Assembly (NCBI GenBank): GCA_019925095.2
Contig: CM034407.1
Coordinates: forward strand, 4,363,210-4,427,209
Reading direction: 5' to 3'
Length of the DNA: 64,000 bases
From: Dendrolimus kikuchii
Taxonomy: Eukaryota > Arthropoda > Insecta > Lepidoptera > Lasiocampidae
Below are positions 20,606 through 32,254 of this stretch, in pieces. Each line of letters begins with the position of its first letter. The first letter of the stretch is position 1. The translations under genes and the position numbers were made by a program. The notes under the pieces were generated by a model. The model was not told the origin of the DNA. It saw only the letters and a list, made by a program, of their open reading frames with translations, and did no database searches.

Positions 20606-21805
20606 GTGTTCACCGGCAATCCGTCTCATGCAGGTATCATTAGAGAAGTCGAAGCATTCGACCGTTCACGTCTACAGTACAATTAGCTTGCACAATCGTG
20701 TCTTTTTTCGTTTTCTACCATCTTTACAATTCGTAATAAGTGTTCCAATAAACTGTTCCGAACGGTGCCTTCAGCTTTTTCTTCCTCACTTCCTGAACTG
20801 CTCTTGTACGCAATGATTCTTAAGAACATGTCTCTTGCGCACTGTATTGGTAACACCACTGGTGTTATCAATACGCGACAGTGACCATTTTAAATCAGGT
20901 GGGTCGTCAGCCTATCTACTTGTGCAATACAAAAGCTTGGAGCGACTTATTGAAAGGGCGACGCGCGTGGTAGTCACTGTGTATATATACTTATATACAT
21001 TTCTACAAACGTAAAAACACCAGCAAGTTGATTTATGTATACATAGGGCCAACGACGCCCATTCGTTGGCCTTCATTGGGGCTGTCTGTGCGCGGTCTAA
21101 CATCACTCTCTAAAGAAAGGAAACGCTTCTATGAGATTTATGCCGTAATATTAATTGGCTACAAGTGTACTGACTATCATAAGACGTGCTCCCATCACGT
21201 ACTTAGACTAATATAATTGAACTAACTTCTGCTGCAACACTTCGTTCGCGTGGTTTCAAGTCATACGACTTTAAACTCTGCCAGATATGTAAATGAAACA
21301 CGAAAGATAAAATATCCTGTTTGTGTATTTAAATTTTCATTGAAGCCTGCGAAGCCTCTTTGAAGTCTTTTCGAGAAAAACTTTCAAATAAATAGGCAAA
21401 ATATCTAAACACGGTAATTTATGTTACGGCTTAATCGGCTTGTGATTTTTTTTAATACTAAATTAAAGTGAAAAGTGTTATTTTTAATCTACTTTAGTCT
21501 GAAAGTTTGTCTCGAACAGGTTCCGGACCGCTCTACGGATTTCAATGTAAATAAATAATACCCAGATATTAAATACAAGAAGTTCATCTTAAATCGGGTA
21601 TATTCCATTTTGATATCTTGCAGGGTTCAGAAAATAAGCCGATCTAAACTACTGACAGGTAAACTTAGTAGAAAATATAGAAACATTTTTTCATTTATAA
21701 AAATATCAGTCGTATAGTAAGAACCATAAAAGAATGCCTCGAACATTTTTAAATCTCACGTAGAACCAAGAAACAGAACACGATGCCAAAGAAGACTGAA
21801 GAATT
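20606..21805. other. Spacer, no gene seen
   Basis: About 1.2 kb without a supported frame or known repeat. Contains a short self-complementary stretch around 20845-20870 (ATTGGTAACACCACTGGTGT). Confidence 0.45.
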
Positions 21806-21807
21806 CG

Positions 21808-21840
21808 TGCAGAAACGGAGAAAGAATACAATTTCTTGCG
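21808..21840 (+). repeat. Family A 5' end, left of the Harbinger insertion
   Basis: CGTGCAGAAACGGAGAAAGA … TTTCTTGCG matches the 5' end of family A. The matching 3' end lies across the Harbinger element at 25761-25803 (GGCCGTCTGCCTG … GCAAAAAA). The middle of the repeat is missing. Confidence 0.7.
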
Positions 21841-22313
21841 TAACGGCCGTTTTCAATAACTTATCTGAGATTACAGATAGATCGCTATCCCCGACCATCA
21901 GTAACAGTAAATCTATCCCTTGTTTGCGTTTCACAATCAAGGATAAGTGCTATCTATCCATAGCTAACGATAGATAGCTTCTTCCCTCTCACTTATCCAA
22001 GCCTCTTGAAACGTTCCGTTCTACGATAACCATTTAACGACGTTACGCTTAAAACTAGACTTAAATTTTGTTTTATTTATTTGTTTATTGTATTTACAAT
22101 GATAAATTACTTTTTTACAACGACCAATCAAAACATAAATAGGAATAATTTTTTTTCATTTGATTTATCGTGCTTTTTAATAAAATCAATAATGAAACGA
22201 AACGTGTATGGTTTAACAACTGGCAGTTGTCATTTTGTGTTTTTGTTTTGTTTAAAAGCGTTTCACGACTTTCTTGTATCTTATTTCTTATGTTTAATTT
22301 TGTGTAGAATAAA

Positions 22314-23550
22314 ATGAAACCTGTAAGTATCTATAAACTACTTTGGTGATAATTTATTTTACATTCCGTTCACGTTTTGATAGAAATCTGTTTTCAGTCA
22401 ACAAAATCAGCGCCGATGTCAAGAGATGAGACAATGTTGCTGATACTACTTGTGGCGGCCAATAAAATAATAAATAATAAGGCAACAAATGCCTCTAACA
22501 ATAAATTAAAGCAACAGGCTTGGCAAACCTTGACCAATGAGTTTAACTCTTCGGTCACAATATACCCGCGAACTCCAGTGCAACTTCATTTGAAATGGGA
22601 AAACTTAAAGAAATCAGCTCGCAAACGCTGTGCAAACATGAGGAGCATCCTTCATAAGGTTTGTGATTTTAATTTATTGTTCAACCACGTTGAATTTAGT
22701 TGTTTTGAGACAGGTACTTATTTAAAATAATTATGTTCTTTGTTACAGACTGGAGGTGGTAAGGACTACTTTCTACCGGATGAAAGGCTAGATAAAGTAG
22801 CCTCACTCTTGGGCAGTACATGCGAAGGCTTTTCTATGGAGTTTGGTGGAGATGCCACAACTGAAACAAATTTGCATATAGTGATGGGTGATGTTACAAC
22901 TATTGGTGGGGAAACAAGTGGTGATGAGGAGAAATTGTCAAAAGAAATACAAATTCTTGAGACACCTTCCCCTAAACAGAATAATTGGTTTTTAAGCAAG
23001 GCTAGTGGTAGTGGTAGTTTTGGTAGGTTGTTGTTATGTTACTACTATTATCAGTATTTAAAAACAAGGCATTCATTATGAATAGCATTTAGTTGGTACT
23101 GGTTTTTACTTTAGTTGTATAGTTATTTATAGAAATTATTTGTTTAGGGAAAGGGTTAGCACAAACACTAATAGTGCAGATAGTCAATATCATCTACTCA
23201 TGACAATAGAAAATAAATTATTTTAATATGCCGGGTAGTCAATGAATGCTAATGAATTAACCCCAACTGTTATAATTTTTGCATTAATTATGTAGCTAAG
23301 TTAAAACTTTCTTTTTGTAAATATTCACAAAGATATTTATTAACATCTATATTACATTCAAAGTATCATTAAGTCTGAGTATTTATAGCAATTTTATTAA
23401 CTTGTTAACTCTTTTTTTACAGTCAAACAGAAACACAAGATGGAGGAGGAGAAATGTAAAGATCGCCTAAGTAGGGAAAATGCTTTGGCAGAGTACCTTG
23501 TAGGAAAAAAGAAAAAACTTAAAAAATTAGGAAAAGATTTTATTAGCTAA
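22314..23550 (+). CDS. Harbinger Myb/SANT-like DNA-binding protein (four exons)
   Basis: Inferred exons 22314-22322, 22398-22658, 22749-23022 and 23423-23550 join in frame to 223 residues and a TAA. The junctions have GT/AG borders: GTAAGT after codon 3, TTTTCAG before exon 2, GTTTGT, TTACAG, GTAGGT and TTTACAG. Exon 2 encodes the Myb/SANT-like (MADF/zeste-like) domain: acidic start, WQTLTNEFNS, then HLKWENLKKSARK. Exon 4 is highly charged (MEEEKCKDRL; KKKKLKKLGK). In this superfamily the protein binds subterminal DNA and helps bring the nuclease to the ends. No stop or shift is seen, unlike the partner transposase. Exon 1 is short and its choice is inferential. Confidence 0.7.
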
Positions 23551-23822
23551 ATATATTTAAATTCAAAAGGCAAATAATTTAGATGTTGTATATTATGTGG
23601 CAATTAAATTATAAGTGAGGTAATTTTGTTTAAATTAAGTGTAGAATAGAATAAGTATGTGAGTATGTGTATATGAATTAAAACATAATTTTGTATGAAA
23701 TTGTTTCATTTAAAACTGATTTTAATCTTAAATCATTAGATATAAATATAGCAAAGCTAAATAAAACGAAATCATATGACATAATGCTATCTTTATTTTG
23801 GAAATGGTCAATATTTTTATAA

Positions 23823-25437
23823 TTATCTTTGAAAATAACTATTTATTAGTAATTGCCTTTCAGATGCACATTCTGAAGGAAAGTTATTATTAACAACTAT
23901 ATTGTTTTCCTGTGATATTATAATAGGCATTGATATCTCTGGCTTTGTTTCTTTCAAATTCATGCTTCTGGCCATATTATGCAGAATAGCAGTGGCTACA
24001 ATAATGGTTTGCAATCTCTAGTTTTAATCTGCTTTTCAAATGGCACTACAGAAAATCTTCTTTTCCAGACACCAATGCACCTGCAATAATAATGTTTCAC
24101 TTATATAATGTTACATTAGATAAAATTACTTAAACTTATAATATAAATATCTATTTATGAATATAAATATCAATTAGTTGCCTTTAATTATTACTTCCAT
24201 AAGCATATTACAACCTAAAAAGCCATAGTATGCATGGTGAATTCTGAACAGTAATACTCTATGTTGAACTATGTGTAAGACAAAATATGAACTAATGTCA
24301 AGATACACAGCCATTATTACGATCAAAATTCTGTTACACTAATCAAAGCTTACCTTTCTATAGTATTTCTTGTTTTTATATGTGATTCATTATTTAGTTG
24401 CTCAGCTGGAGTATTTGGATTGAGTAATGGTATCAGAAGATAAGGCTTACATGGATAGCCACTATCATCAAGCAACCAGCGATTCCCAAGCCCACCTTCA
24501 TAATGATCTGTTAAAAATAGTATTTTTATACAATCCAGTGCCATATTCAAATAATAATAAATGTGTCACATATTATTACTCAATAAACAACCAAATTTAA
24601 AATACCTTTTAAATCAGAATGGTTAAATATAGTTGCATCATGAGTGGATCCTGGCCACCGAGCAACAACATTTTGAAACACCAATGAGGTATTGCACACA
24701 ACTTGGGTATTGATAGAGAATGTTCCTTTTCTATTTCTAAATTGCCTCCTATGCTGAAATCTGCAAAAAACATTATATTTTTTGTGACCTATAAATAGGT
24801 ATAGATAGATACTTAGTGTGGATAAGTATAGATATACAATAGGAGTATATGTAAATTTAAGAGTGTGAAATACTTATTAGGTGAATGTATTAATATATGA
24901 GTGCCATCTATGACACCATGTACTCTGGGAAACCCAGTAATATTATAAAATTCTTGTTGAGTGAGACTTTGTAATATAACAAAATTTGGGTATAATTTGG
25001 CTATAGCTTACTAGCAGATGCTATTAACACTCCAATAAAATCTGCAATAGACACTAGCATGGTACCCAATGCATAGAATTGTAGAGCCAGAAGCAACTGA
25101 TGAAGGGGAGATATACCATGATTCTTGGAAAAGTTAAAACTTAATTGAAATTTGATATCACAAATGTAGAGGTACTTAAGTTAATAAAAACATTAAAATT
25201 AATCTCACCTTTTAGATTTTACACTCAAATAGGGTTGTATTAAGTTTTTTAATTCATTTACAGCACTTTTGTTCAGTCTTCTGTATGCAAATTCGTAATC
25301 ATTTAAATATAATTCACACGTGGTTTATGCTTCTTCTGTAACCTTGTGCTATCGGTATCACTGTCACTGTCTTCATTACAATCAATTATCATTTGAAATA
25401 ATTCCATATAGCTATCGTCGTTACAAAAGTATTCCAT
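23823..25437 (-). pseudogene. HARBI1-like transposase, frame-broken
   Basis: Inferred exons about 25437-25209, 25139-24874, 24760-24606, 24507-24354 and 24080-23823, with GT/AG borders. Together they give about 350 codons, the normal HARBI1 length. The DDE catalytic residues remain: VHGVIDGTHI (first D), WLLDDSGYP (second D), NTIERCIGVWKRRF (E, across the last intron). Lesions: a frameshift near 25315 after PRVNY; loss of several codons with stops near 25005-25013; and a one-base loss near 24015 before TIIVATAILHNMA. The enzyme would cut and join transposon ends; here it cannot be made intact. Confidence 0.85.
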
Positions 25438-25760
25438 TATTAATAGAAATTACGATTTATTTTCAAAAAGTTAAGTTACCTACTGGCCGATTTTGACAGA
25501 TAGGCGAATGACGTTACTAGAGATAGCTTCGTCTATCGGAGAGTAACTTGAAACTTATATTGAAACGCAAGTAAGCGTCAAATGTATGACCGTTCCTATC
25601 TCTAGTAAGCTATCCGTCCTCCGCTCGGTAGATAGCTGGTTTCGATAGGAAATGCTATCCGTGGATAGGTTATTGAAAAGCTAATAAGGACAAAAGGATA
25701 GATTTGGTTATCTTTAGTAACTTAAATGACGGATAGATAGCTTATTGAAAACGGCCGTAA

Positions 25761-25803
25761 GGGGGCCGTCTGCCTGTTTGCTGAACTCATGCAAAAAAAA
25801 AAA
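25761..25803 (+). repeat. Family A 3' end, right of the Harbinger insertion
   Basis: GGCCGTCTGCCTGTTTGCTG then an A-run: the 3' end of the repeat whose 5' end is at 21808-21840. Confidence 0.7.
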
Positions 25804-25895
25804 AAGAATCATGACCAAAAGAATACTTCCTCCATAATGACACTGATATTAATTATATATTAGTAAATAATAAGAACATTGCCCGCGAAATGAAT

Positions 25896-26195
25896 ATCGG
25901 GTTCAGCAGACAGGCAGAAGACCCACCTGGAAAACTATGGAAAGTGGTTACCATCGCCTATGGACATGCAACACCAAATATGCTACAATGCACTCTAAAG
26001 AAAGATTTGGAGCCTGGCTACTAATGTCGGAACACAACTCAAGGTTGTTATGGCGGCATACTTTAGGCCAGGGATGGTAGCCATCTAATCGGGCAAATGC
26101 CCTACCACCTGGCTGTGGGTTCTTTTGTCGCCTCTTACGACAGACCACTCAGCCGCAAGAAATTGTATTCTTTCTGCCGGTATTGCATGAATGGT
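25896..26195 (-). repeat. Family A copy, diverged
   Basis: Full span with several small changes (GAAGACCCACCTGG start side; TCTTTCTGCCGGTATTGCA at the 5' end). No intact A-tail is seen at the left. Confidence 0.8.
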
Positions 26196-26199
26196 GCAG

Positions 26200-27180
26200 G
26201 TGCAAGGTAGATAAGATTCGTGTAAAGAAAATTAGATTTGAATTTTTTCAGTAGATACACGTTCTTGTTGGGCAATCGTCACTCAGATCTTTAAAAAAAT
26301 AAAGTGTTTTGCAGTATTTTTTTATTTAGGAAAAAGGTTTAAGTTGCTTTGATAAACGTAAAATGTCACGCGTCTCTAATTTTTAAAAGATGAGATAGAA
26401 AATCCAAAAAAGATGATAGTTTAAAAAATATTACAAAAAAATTGGATTAAATAAGATCTGTTAATTATTTTTTAAGATATGATATATTTAGGATTAAATG
26501 ATTTTATAGGATTCCTTGTCTAAATATCAGATCAAACAGGTGAAGTGTATCACTTCTACAAAATCCTTTACTGTGCCTGTCTGTGACATATATTTTAAGG
26601 TACTTAAATAACTTTTAAAATAAAAGAATTTTATTAATTAATTCCACAAACTCTGTCACTGAGGTAGTCCAACCGTTAAAAATTCCAGGAGAAAGTTTGT
26701 AAAGAAAGACATAAGAAAATTGAGGTTAACCACTTAAATAAAACATTTCATACTTTACTTAGATTGAGGGTTTCACAAAATTTATCCTCCGGGCTTTAGC
26801 TTGTAGGTGCGGGTTACATTTTGAACACCAACACCGCCGCTTCCCAACTTTGAAGTCACGACTAATAACTTTCGCCACCTTGTTATGAAGAGATTACGAA
26901 TAAGTCCTTTGAGTTCGCTTAGAAGGCAACCTCGAAATGTCTAACTTTGAAAACATTACTAAACTATAAATGATAAAGTGAGATTTGTATACATGTATTA
27001 TCCACGAGCTAACGGAGACTAAACATAAAATACTCTTTATACCATTAGCAACGGATAGTTTCCTCTAGATACGGAAGGTCACGCGAACGAAGCTTTATAA
27101 AGACCTCTTATACATGCAATAAATTATTACAAAAAATCAGTTACAACAATTTTATCAAAGAATGTTCACACAGTTACTAG
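26200..27180. other. 3' flank of the CCDC180-like gene
   Basis: AT-rich with no supported gene. It should contain the 3' untranslated region of the minus-strand gene; a minus-strand AATAAA lies near 26626-26632, but no site is certain. Confidence 0.4.
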
Positions 27181-27190
27181 CTAACACAAT

Positions 27191-29632
27191 TTACTTTTTC
27201 TTTACAGGTGGCGCCTTTTTTCTATCCATGCCTCCTTTACTTTTAACAGTTTCATCTACTACCTTCTGTAGAGGCAACATGTACTGATCTGCTTGAGACA
27301 ACAACTGATTACGACGATGTTGCAAGGCATCAACTGAACGGGTTATACAAGACTCTAAGGCATCCGAACTCTTCATGATTGCAACGCAGGCCTTAGACGC
27401 CTCTTGCGCTGCGTATTTTCCACCTTCATGAAACAATGTAATTTGAGACAAGAAACGAACATTTGAGATCCTTGCTTCGTGAACTCGGTGTTCCAAATAC
27501 CGTTTATACAGCGCGATAGTACCATCTAATGATTCTTCGAAGATACGGCGATGTCTTAATAATCGAGGTGAGTAACTATTCATTTTTAATTTCTTCACTT
27601 CTGGATCTAAGGGGTCTTGGGCTAATAGATTTTCCATATCAGACTGAATGCGGTTAATCCATTTGCAAAATGGATATAGCTGTGGCGCATCTAAAGATAA
27701 ATATTCAGATGCATCATTAGGTAATTGATCGACAAGCCTATAGACTGCGTTTAAATGTGATTCGAGCCGAGATTCGTGATAACGTAACTCAGCCAAGCGT
27801 ACATCATAAGCAGCTCTAAGACGTTCCGCTCTAATACTGTGTGCTACTATTTTAAGGGAATATCGCATATGTAACATTTCAGCTCTCTCTTCAACCCATA
27901 ATCGAGCTTGATGACTAAGCTCCTCGGGAACTAAAGACATGTTTCTCTCGAAAGATTCAAGAAAACCATTTCTCCAGTTAGAAATTGCTAATTCTTGCAA
28001 TTCTGTTTGTAAAATAGCACGCGGTAATGGAGAACGTAAAGAATAGCCGATTCTTGGAGACCCCACGCTATGCTGACTCGACATACTTCCTGAAGGTCCC
28101 AATAAGACTTTAGGATTAGCCTCTAAGAAACAATTGAATTCAGACAACAACAAGTTGACCAAAGCTGTTGGTAAATTCATGAATTCCTCTAGTCTACCTA
28201 ATTCAGTTTCACTATGCTGAACATACATTTCCGCAGTATGATCAAGCATTGCTATAATAATCTCATAATGTTGTTGCAATTTATCAACATCACTGGCACA
28301 TCTCAGTTGTTCTAATGCGAGGTTAAAAGTGACTTCGCTAGATAACTCGATAGAATCGTGATTCGTTAATAGGTCTTCAACAGCTGCCATAGTTAACTTC
28401 TGGGCAAGAGCTAAACGAAGCATGTGAGCATCCCATAGGTGGCCTGCATCATGCAATATCATATATGTATCTCGAAGACATTCGCCTAAAGACCATAAGC
28501 TCTTTTGCATTGTCAATTTATCGGCAGCTACATCTTGATAAACTTCTCTTGTGCCCATACACTTTTTGTAAACACTACTTGAGACGCTGCGTACTATTTT
28601 ATCAATTATTATGTGTATATCATTGAGTTCACTCGTAAGATTATCTTCTACTAGAAAACATTGACGAAAACCCAGACTTTTCTCCAATTCGGTAAACTTA
28701 CCAAAAAAAGTGGTGTATACTTTGATAACCGCAGTACGGTATGCTTGAACTAGCAGTGCAACACACTCGTCGAATACCTCCTTATTATCGAGAAACTCTT
28801 TAATAGAAGGCAATGAGGTTGATCGTGTTCTTTCCAAAGCAACAGTACTGTTTTGCTGAGATTCTCTAACTTGCCTCAACCACGGCAAGGCGCTTTTACC
28901 TCGTGTAGTTCTGTTAATTCCAAGAGACAACTGATTAAGTATTGATCGTATATGCAAGATACAGCCATCCGTTTGGGCGCGTAACTGCGCTTCTAGATCA
29001 CTAAAAGCCCTGCAATTACTAAGCAGTTGTTGATTTATCTCATATGCACGCTCATCAAAATTATGTAAAAGTTGTTTAGGTGGTAAATGACCTACAGCAA
29101 TAAGCCGTTGGAAATGTTCACGGAGCAAAATTTTAATATTTTCAGCTCTCTCTCTTTCCAAACACAAAGCTTCCCTTTTAAAAGTAGCAATATCGTCAAC
29201 TTGTTGGTTGTAGAGATAAGACACTTGCTTTAAAGCTTCATCGCGCGTCTCTTTTGACATAGGACTCACAACTAATTCACATTTGTCAATAATACAATTT
29301 AACCCACGTTGATTCTCATGTATATGAGCTAGTAAATTTTCGGACAATGTACGTATTTTAGATTCTACGTCTTTGTTTAATTTACTAGTATCTTCAGTAA
29401 TATTTCTAAGAACTCTTTCATGATTTTGTTCTCTGTCTTTGAGATATTTTGCGAGAAGAGGACCGCCGTGTTTTGGAATCCACTGATCAGGCAATGTAGC
29501 AACAGCCACATCATCTTCGGCACAACCTGCTGGCGCCACCAGTTTCACATTCTTAGTTGCGCCTACACATTCACAACGATCAGACAGATTTTTCCGTTTA
29601 TCCATTTGCTTGGTAATTATTTTTTTAAACAT
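27191..29632 (-). CDS. Coiled-coil protein, CCDC180-like (DUF4455/DUF4456)
   Basis: Uninterrupted 813-residue frame, the only host gene supported here. N-terminus MFKKIITKQMDKRKN, with a second possible start at codon 10. An acidic segment precedes WIPKHGGPLLAKYLKDRE. Long amphipathic helices fill about residues 60-510 (for example CLERERAENIKILLREHFQR), a serine-rich loop lies near 512-535 (SGSMSSQHSVGS), and a second helical block runs from about 540 to 790 (LYPFCKWINRIQSDMENLL). The tail is lysine-rich (KKAPPVKKK). No signal peptide or membrane segment. Layout and residues resemble CCDC180 proteins, thought to be cilium/sperm-flagellum related, but about half the vertebrate length. The intronless structure suggests a retrogene or naturally single-exon gene. 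The family call is from memory of its character, not from alignment. Confidence 0.72.
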   Translation of the reverse strand: MFKKIITKQMDKRKNLSDRCECVGATKNVKLVAPAGCAEDDVAVATLPDQWIPKHGGPLLAKYLKDREQNHERVLRNITEDTSKLNKDVESKIRTLSENLLAHIHENQRGLNCIIDKCELVVSPMSKETRDEALKQVSYLYNQQVDDIATFKREALCLERERAENIKILLREHFQRLIAVGHLPPKQLLHNFDERAYEINQQLLSNCRAFSDLEAQLRAQTDGCILHIRSILNQLSLGINRTTRGKSALPWLRQVRESQQNSTVALERTRSTSLPSIKEFLDNKEVFDECVALLVQAYRTAVIKVYTTFFGKFTELEKSLGFRQCFLVEDNLTSELNDIHIIIDKIVRSVSSSVYKKCMGTREVYQDVAADKLTMQKSLWSLGECLRDTYMILHDAGHLWDAHMLRLALAQKLTMAAVEDLLTNHDSIELSSEVTFNLALEQLRCASDVDKLQQHYEIIIAMLDHTAEMYVQHSETELGRLEEFMNLPTALVNLLLSEFNCFLEANPKVLLGPSGSMSSQHSVGSPRIGYSLRSPLPRAILQTELQELAISNWRNGFLESFERNMSLVPEELSHQARLWVEERAEMLHMRYSLKIVAHSIRAERLRAAYDVRLAELRYHESRLESHLNAVYRLVDQLPNDASEYLSLDAPQLYPFCKWINRIQSDMENLLAQDPLDPEVKKLKMNSYSPRLLRHRRIFEESLDGTIALYKRYLEHRVHEARISNVRFLSQITLFHEGGKYAAQEASKACVAIMKSSDALESCITRSVDALQHRRNQLLSQADQYMLPLQKVVDETVKSKGGMDRKKAPPVKKK

Positions 29633-29639
29633 GATTCAC

Positions 29640-30590
29640 ATTACACATTGTAATTGCGTAAAATGTGTCAAAAAATAAAAGTCAAACTCAGTAACGTCAT
29701 TCGACAACACTTTTAAGAATAAATTCAAAGTAATAAAACCTTTTCAGTGACATTGAAATGTAAAAAGAACGAGGGATAATCCCAACGTAATGGTTAACTG
29801 ACATCTACGTGGGAATGGTGGCAAAAAAGAAATAAGGGTCAGATTAATATATGTACTACATTTACTTATATTTTTACCATATTAAATATGAAAAGTAAGT
29901 TTATTTAATTGTTCATTTATACTTCACAAATTCGGATATAAATAATTATCATAGAATTCATTATCATCGGTGACAAGAATATTTTCTGTAAAATGTGTGT
30001 TTCAACTACTTATAAATTTGAAGTCACTCGTGAAAATCAGCATTTTATACAACAGTCTTGAAAAGACTTTATATCAAAGGATAGAATGATAAGTATATCG
30101 GGGCATTATGCCCACCTATAATGTATTAATAAACTATCATGTATATTTCATTCTTAATTACAATATTGAGCCACATTTCAAATCATAGATATGCCACTGC
30201 TAGGCTATACTCGTCACGCTTTTCTAAGACAAATTAGTGCGTTTCACACACAGATATCCTCAATGTCCAGAAATCCTCAAGAGGACTCCTCGGTCAGATT
30301 TCAAACGCACGTCACGTGTATAATATGCCTTAGTACTATTGAAGAAACCAGCTATATGATAAAGGCTAGCAAATAAGCCTAACACAAACAGGGAATTAAC
30401 TATCTTTTCCACACAAAAATATCTAATTTTGCCTTTGAGAGACGAAACTTCCTTTTCTAATTAGAACCAAAGTCGATCATAAACTTAGTTATTAAGTTAA
30501 GGAAATGTATAAATGAACGCTGCAGCAAAAATATTTGACTCATACTATCTTCCTGGTTATCAGTGAAGTTCTAAACAGAAAAAATAAAAA
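29640..30590. other. 5' flank of the CCDC180-like gene; no further gene seen
   Basis: Upstream of the minus-strand gene; should hold its promoter. A TGACGTTACTGAG motif (reading minus) lies near 29690-29702. No TATA box is evident. The plus-strand 61-codon frame at 30191 is unsupported. Confidence 0.4.
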
Positions 30591-30599
30591 ATCAAGTCT

Positions 30600-31125
30600 C
30601 TTTAGAGAAAGTGTACGGAAATGAATGTGAACAAGCCGAAAGTTATGGTGCTTGAAAGAGATGAAAGAATGCAATTTGTGATATACAGATAGGAAACCAA
30701 AAGTTAGAGCAAGTCAGAGAATTTATTTACTTAGGGTGCATCTTTACCGGAGACAGAAAGCATGAAAGAGTTATCGAAAGGAGAGTAATAACAGGTAATA
30801 AGGCGAATGGAGCGCTAAACTCTTTTAAGCCAGAAAGTATCTGTCAAAGACACGCTTGGCTGTCCATCAAGGGGTGTGGGTGTCAATGCCAATGTATGGC
30901 AGTGAGATGGGTATAGCAGAAGAGGCATGAAAGTCGGATAAATGCAGTTGAAGTGAGAGATGATATGGTAAGGAACAGTGTGATAAGGAAATATAGTGGA
31001 TTGAAAGGTTAATAATTAAAGTAGATGAAGCAAGAGTTATTTGTTAGGATTGTCGCAAGTGGAGATCCATAGTCTCTGCCTGCCGCAATGGGAAACAGGC
31101 GTGACAATATGTATGTATGTAGTAC
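30600..31125 (+). pseudogene. Decayed LINE reverse-transcriptase C-terminal fragment
   Basis: Scattered frames give MNVNKPKVMVLERDERMQF, then IERRVITGNKANGAL and RHESRINAVEVRD, the conserved tail of an RTE-like LINE protein. Several stops and shifts. Ends in a (TATG)n tail near 31110-31120, like family B, but clearly more diverged. Confidence 0.7.
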
Positions 31126-31368
31126 TTTTACATAGGCTTTTATTTTTTAACTATTGTATATACATACATATATATTTTTAGTAGGTTCATGCCTTAACTC
31201 AATTATATATTCAAAAAATTCAACATTACCATACACTCAGGATATCACATCTTAGACTACCTAAGACGTTTTATTAGTTTTTCAATTATATATATTTGTA
31301 ATCAACAAATTAAATAAATTTCTTTTAGATTTGAACTAAAATACATTTAACGCTTGAAATATAATATT

Positions 31369-31549
31369 ACATACACACATACATACATCCATAACTTCAC
31401 GCCAGTTCCCTTGTGGGGTAGGCACGAACAACACTTGCTTCTTTGACATTCATAACTCTTGTCATGCACGCTCGTCGTTTTTTAAGGCTCCTGACATCAC
31501 CTTCTTCTGCTAGTACACGATCAATTTGATCATGGAAGGTGTGTCGTCA
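31369..31549 (-). repeat. Family B LINE 3' fragment with 12-bp target duplication
   Basis: AAATATAATATT flanks it at 31357-31368 and 31550-31561. The tail at the left is a (CATA)n run. An internal deletion removes part of the coding end seen in other copies. Confidence 0.8.
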
Positions 31550-31707
31550 AATATAATATTGAGGTATAAATATTTAATTATCCCTCTATCTTTAGATTAT
31601 TTAAGCTGCAAGGGTAGATTGATATTTCTTTTGAAATTCCATATAAAAGCTAGATAATTTTAAATTTTTCTGTTACTAACAAAATTAATTAAATACAGTA
31701 TATACTG

Positions 31708-31937
31708 CCAGGTGGTAGGGCATTTGCCCGACTGGATGGCTACCACCCCTGGTCTAAAGTACGTCGCCATAACAACCTTGAGTTGTGTTCCGGCATTAGT
31801 GACCAGGTTCCAGTTGCCCTTAAGAGACCAGCAGCGCATTTGTAGCAACTTTGCTGTTGCAAATGTCCATAGGCGATGGTAACCGCTTTCCATCAAGTGG
31901 GCCGTCTGCCTGTCTGCTGATCTCCTGCAATAAAAAA
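31708..31937 (+). repeat. Family A copy, 5'-truncated
   Basis: Starts at CCAGGTGGTAGGGC and runs to the A-tail, so about 80 bp of the 5' part is absent. Confidence 0.8.
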
Positions 31938-32254
31938 AAGAGTATATATTGTGCCTATACCATTTGGAATGTATTTGTTGAAGAGTAATGATAAAACATT
32001 AAAGTTTGTTAATGTGACATTTATGGATAAACACAGCTGCACGATAAGAACACATCTTTTGTTGTACCAGAAAAGCTCTTCTCTAAAATTCCCATCCCAT
32101 TCTCATCGCCTTCCGTCATCGGACAATCAGAAGTACCGACATGTGGCAGCGACACATGGTGGATAACTCTACTTATACGAACAAAACGCTTTGCCTCACC
32201 TTCATCATGCGCGCCGCAAAAGAGTGAAACTCATTGCCTGTTTTTTTTATATTA

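Larger units (their letters stand above)
21844..25757. mobile_element. PIF/Harbinger DNA transposon, 3.9 kb
   Basis: Perfect 16-bp inverted termini CGGCCGTTTTCAATAA, flanked by TAA at 21841-21843 and 25758-25760. Subterminal regions are full of GATAGATAGC/CTATCC-type motifs, likely transposase-binding sites. It carries two divergent genes typical of the superfamily: a Myb/SANT-like protein on plus and a HARBI1-type DDE nuclease on minus. Inserted in a family A repeat. Spliceable introns are visible in both genes. Confidence 0.92.

Noticed and set aside
25005..25025. Explaining the transposase break by a tiny intron (GTAAGC near 25010)
   Set aside because: Conserved coding sequence resumes directly after the site; an intron of about 20 bases is not plausible.
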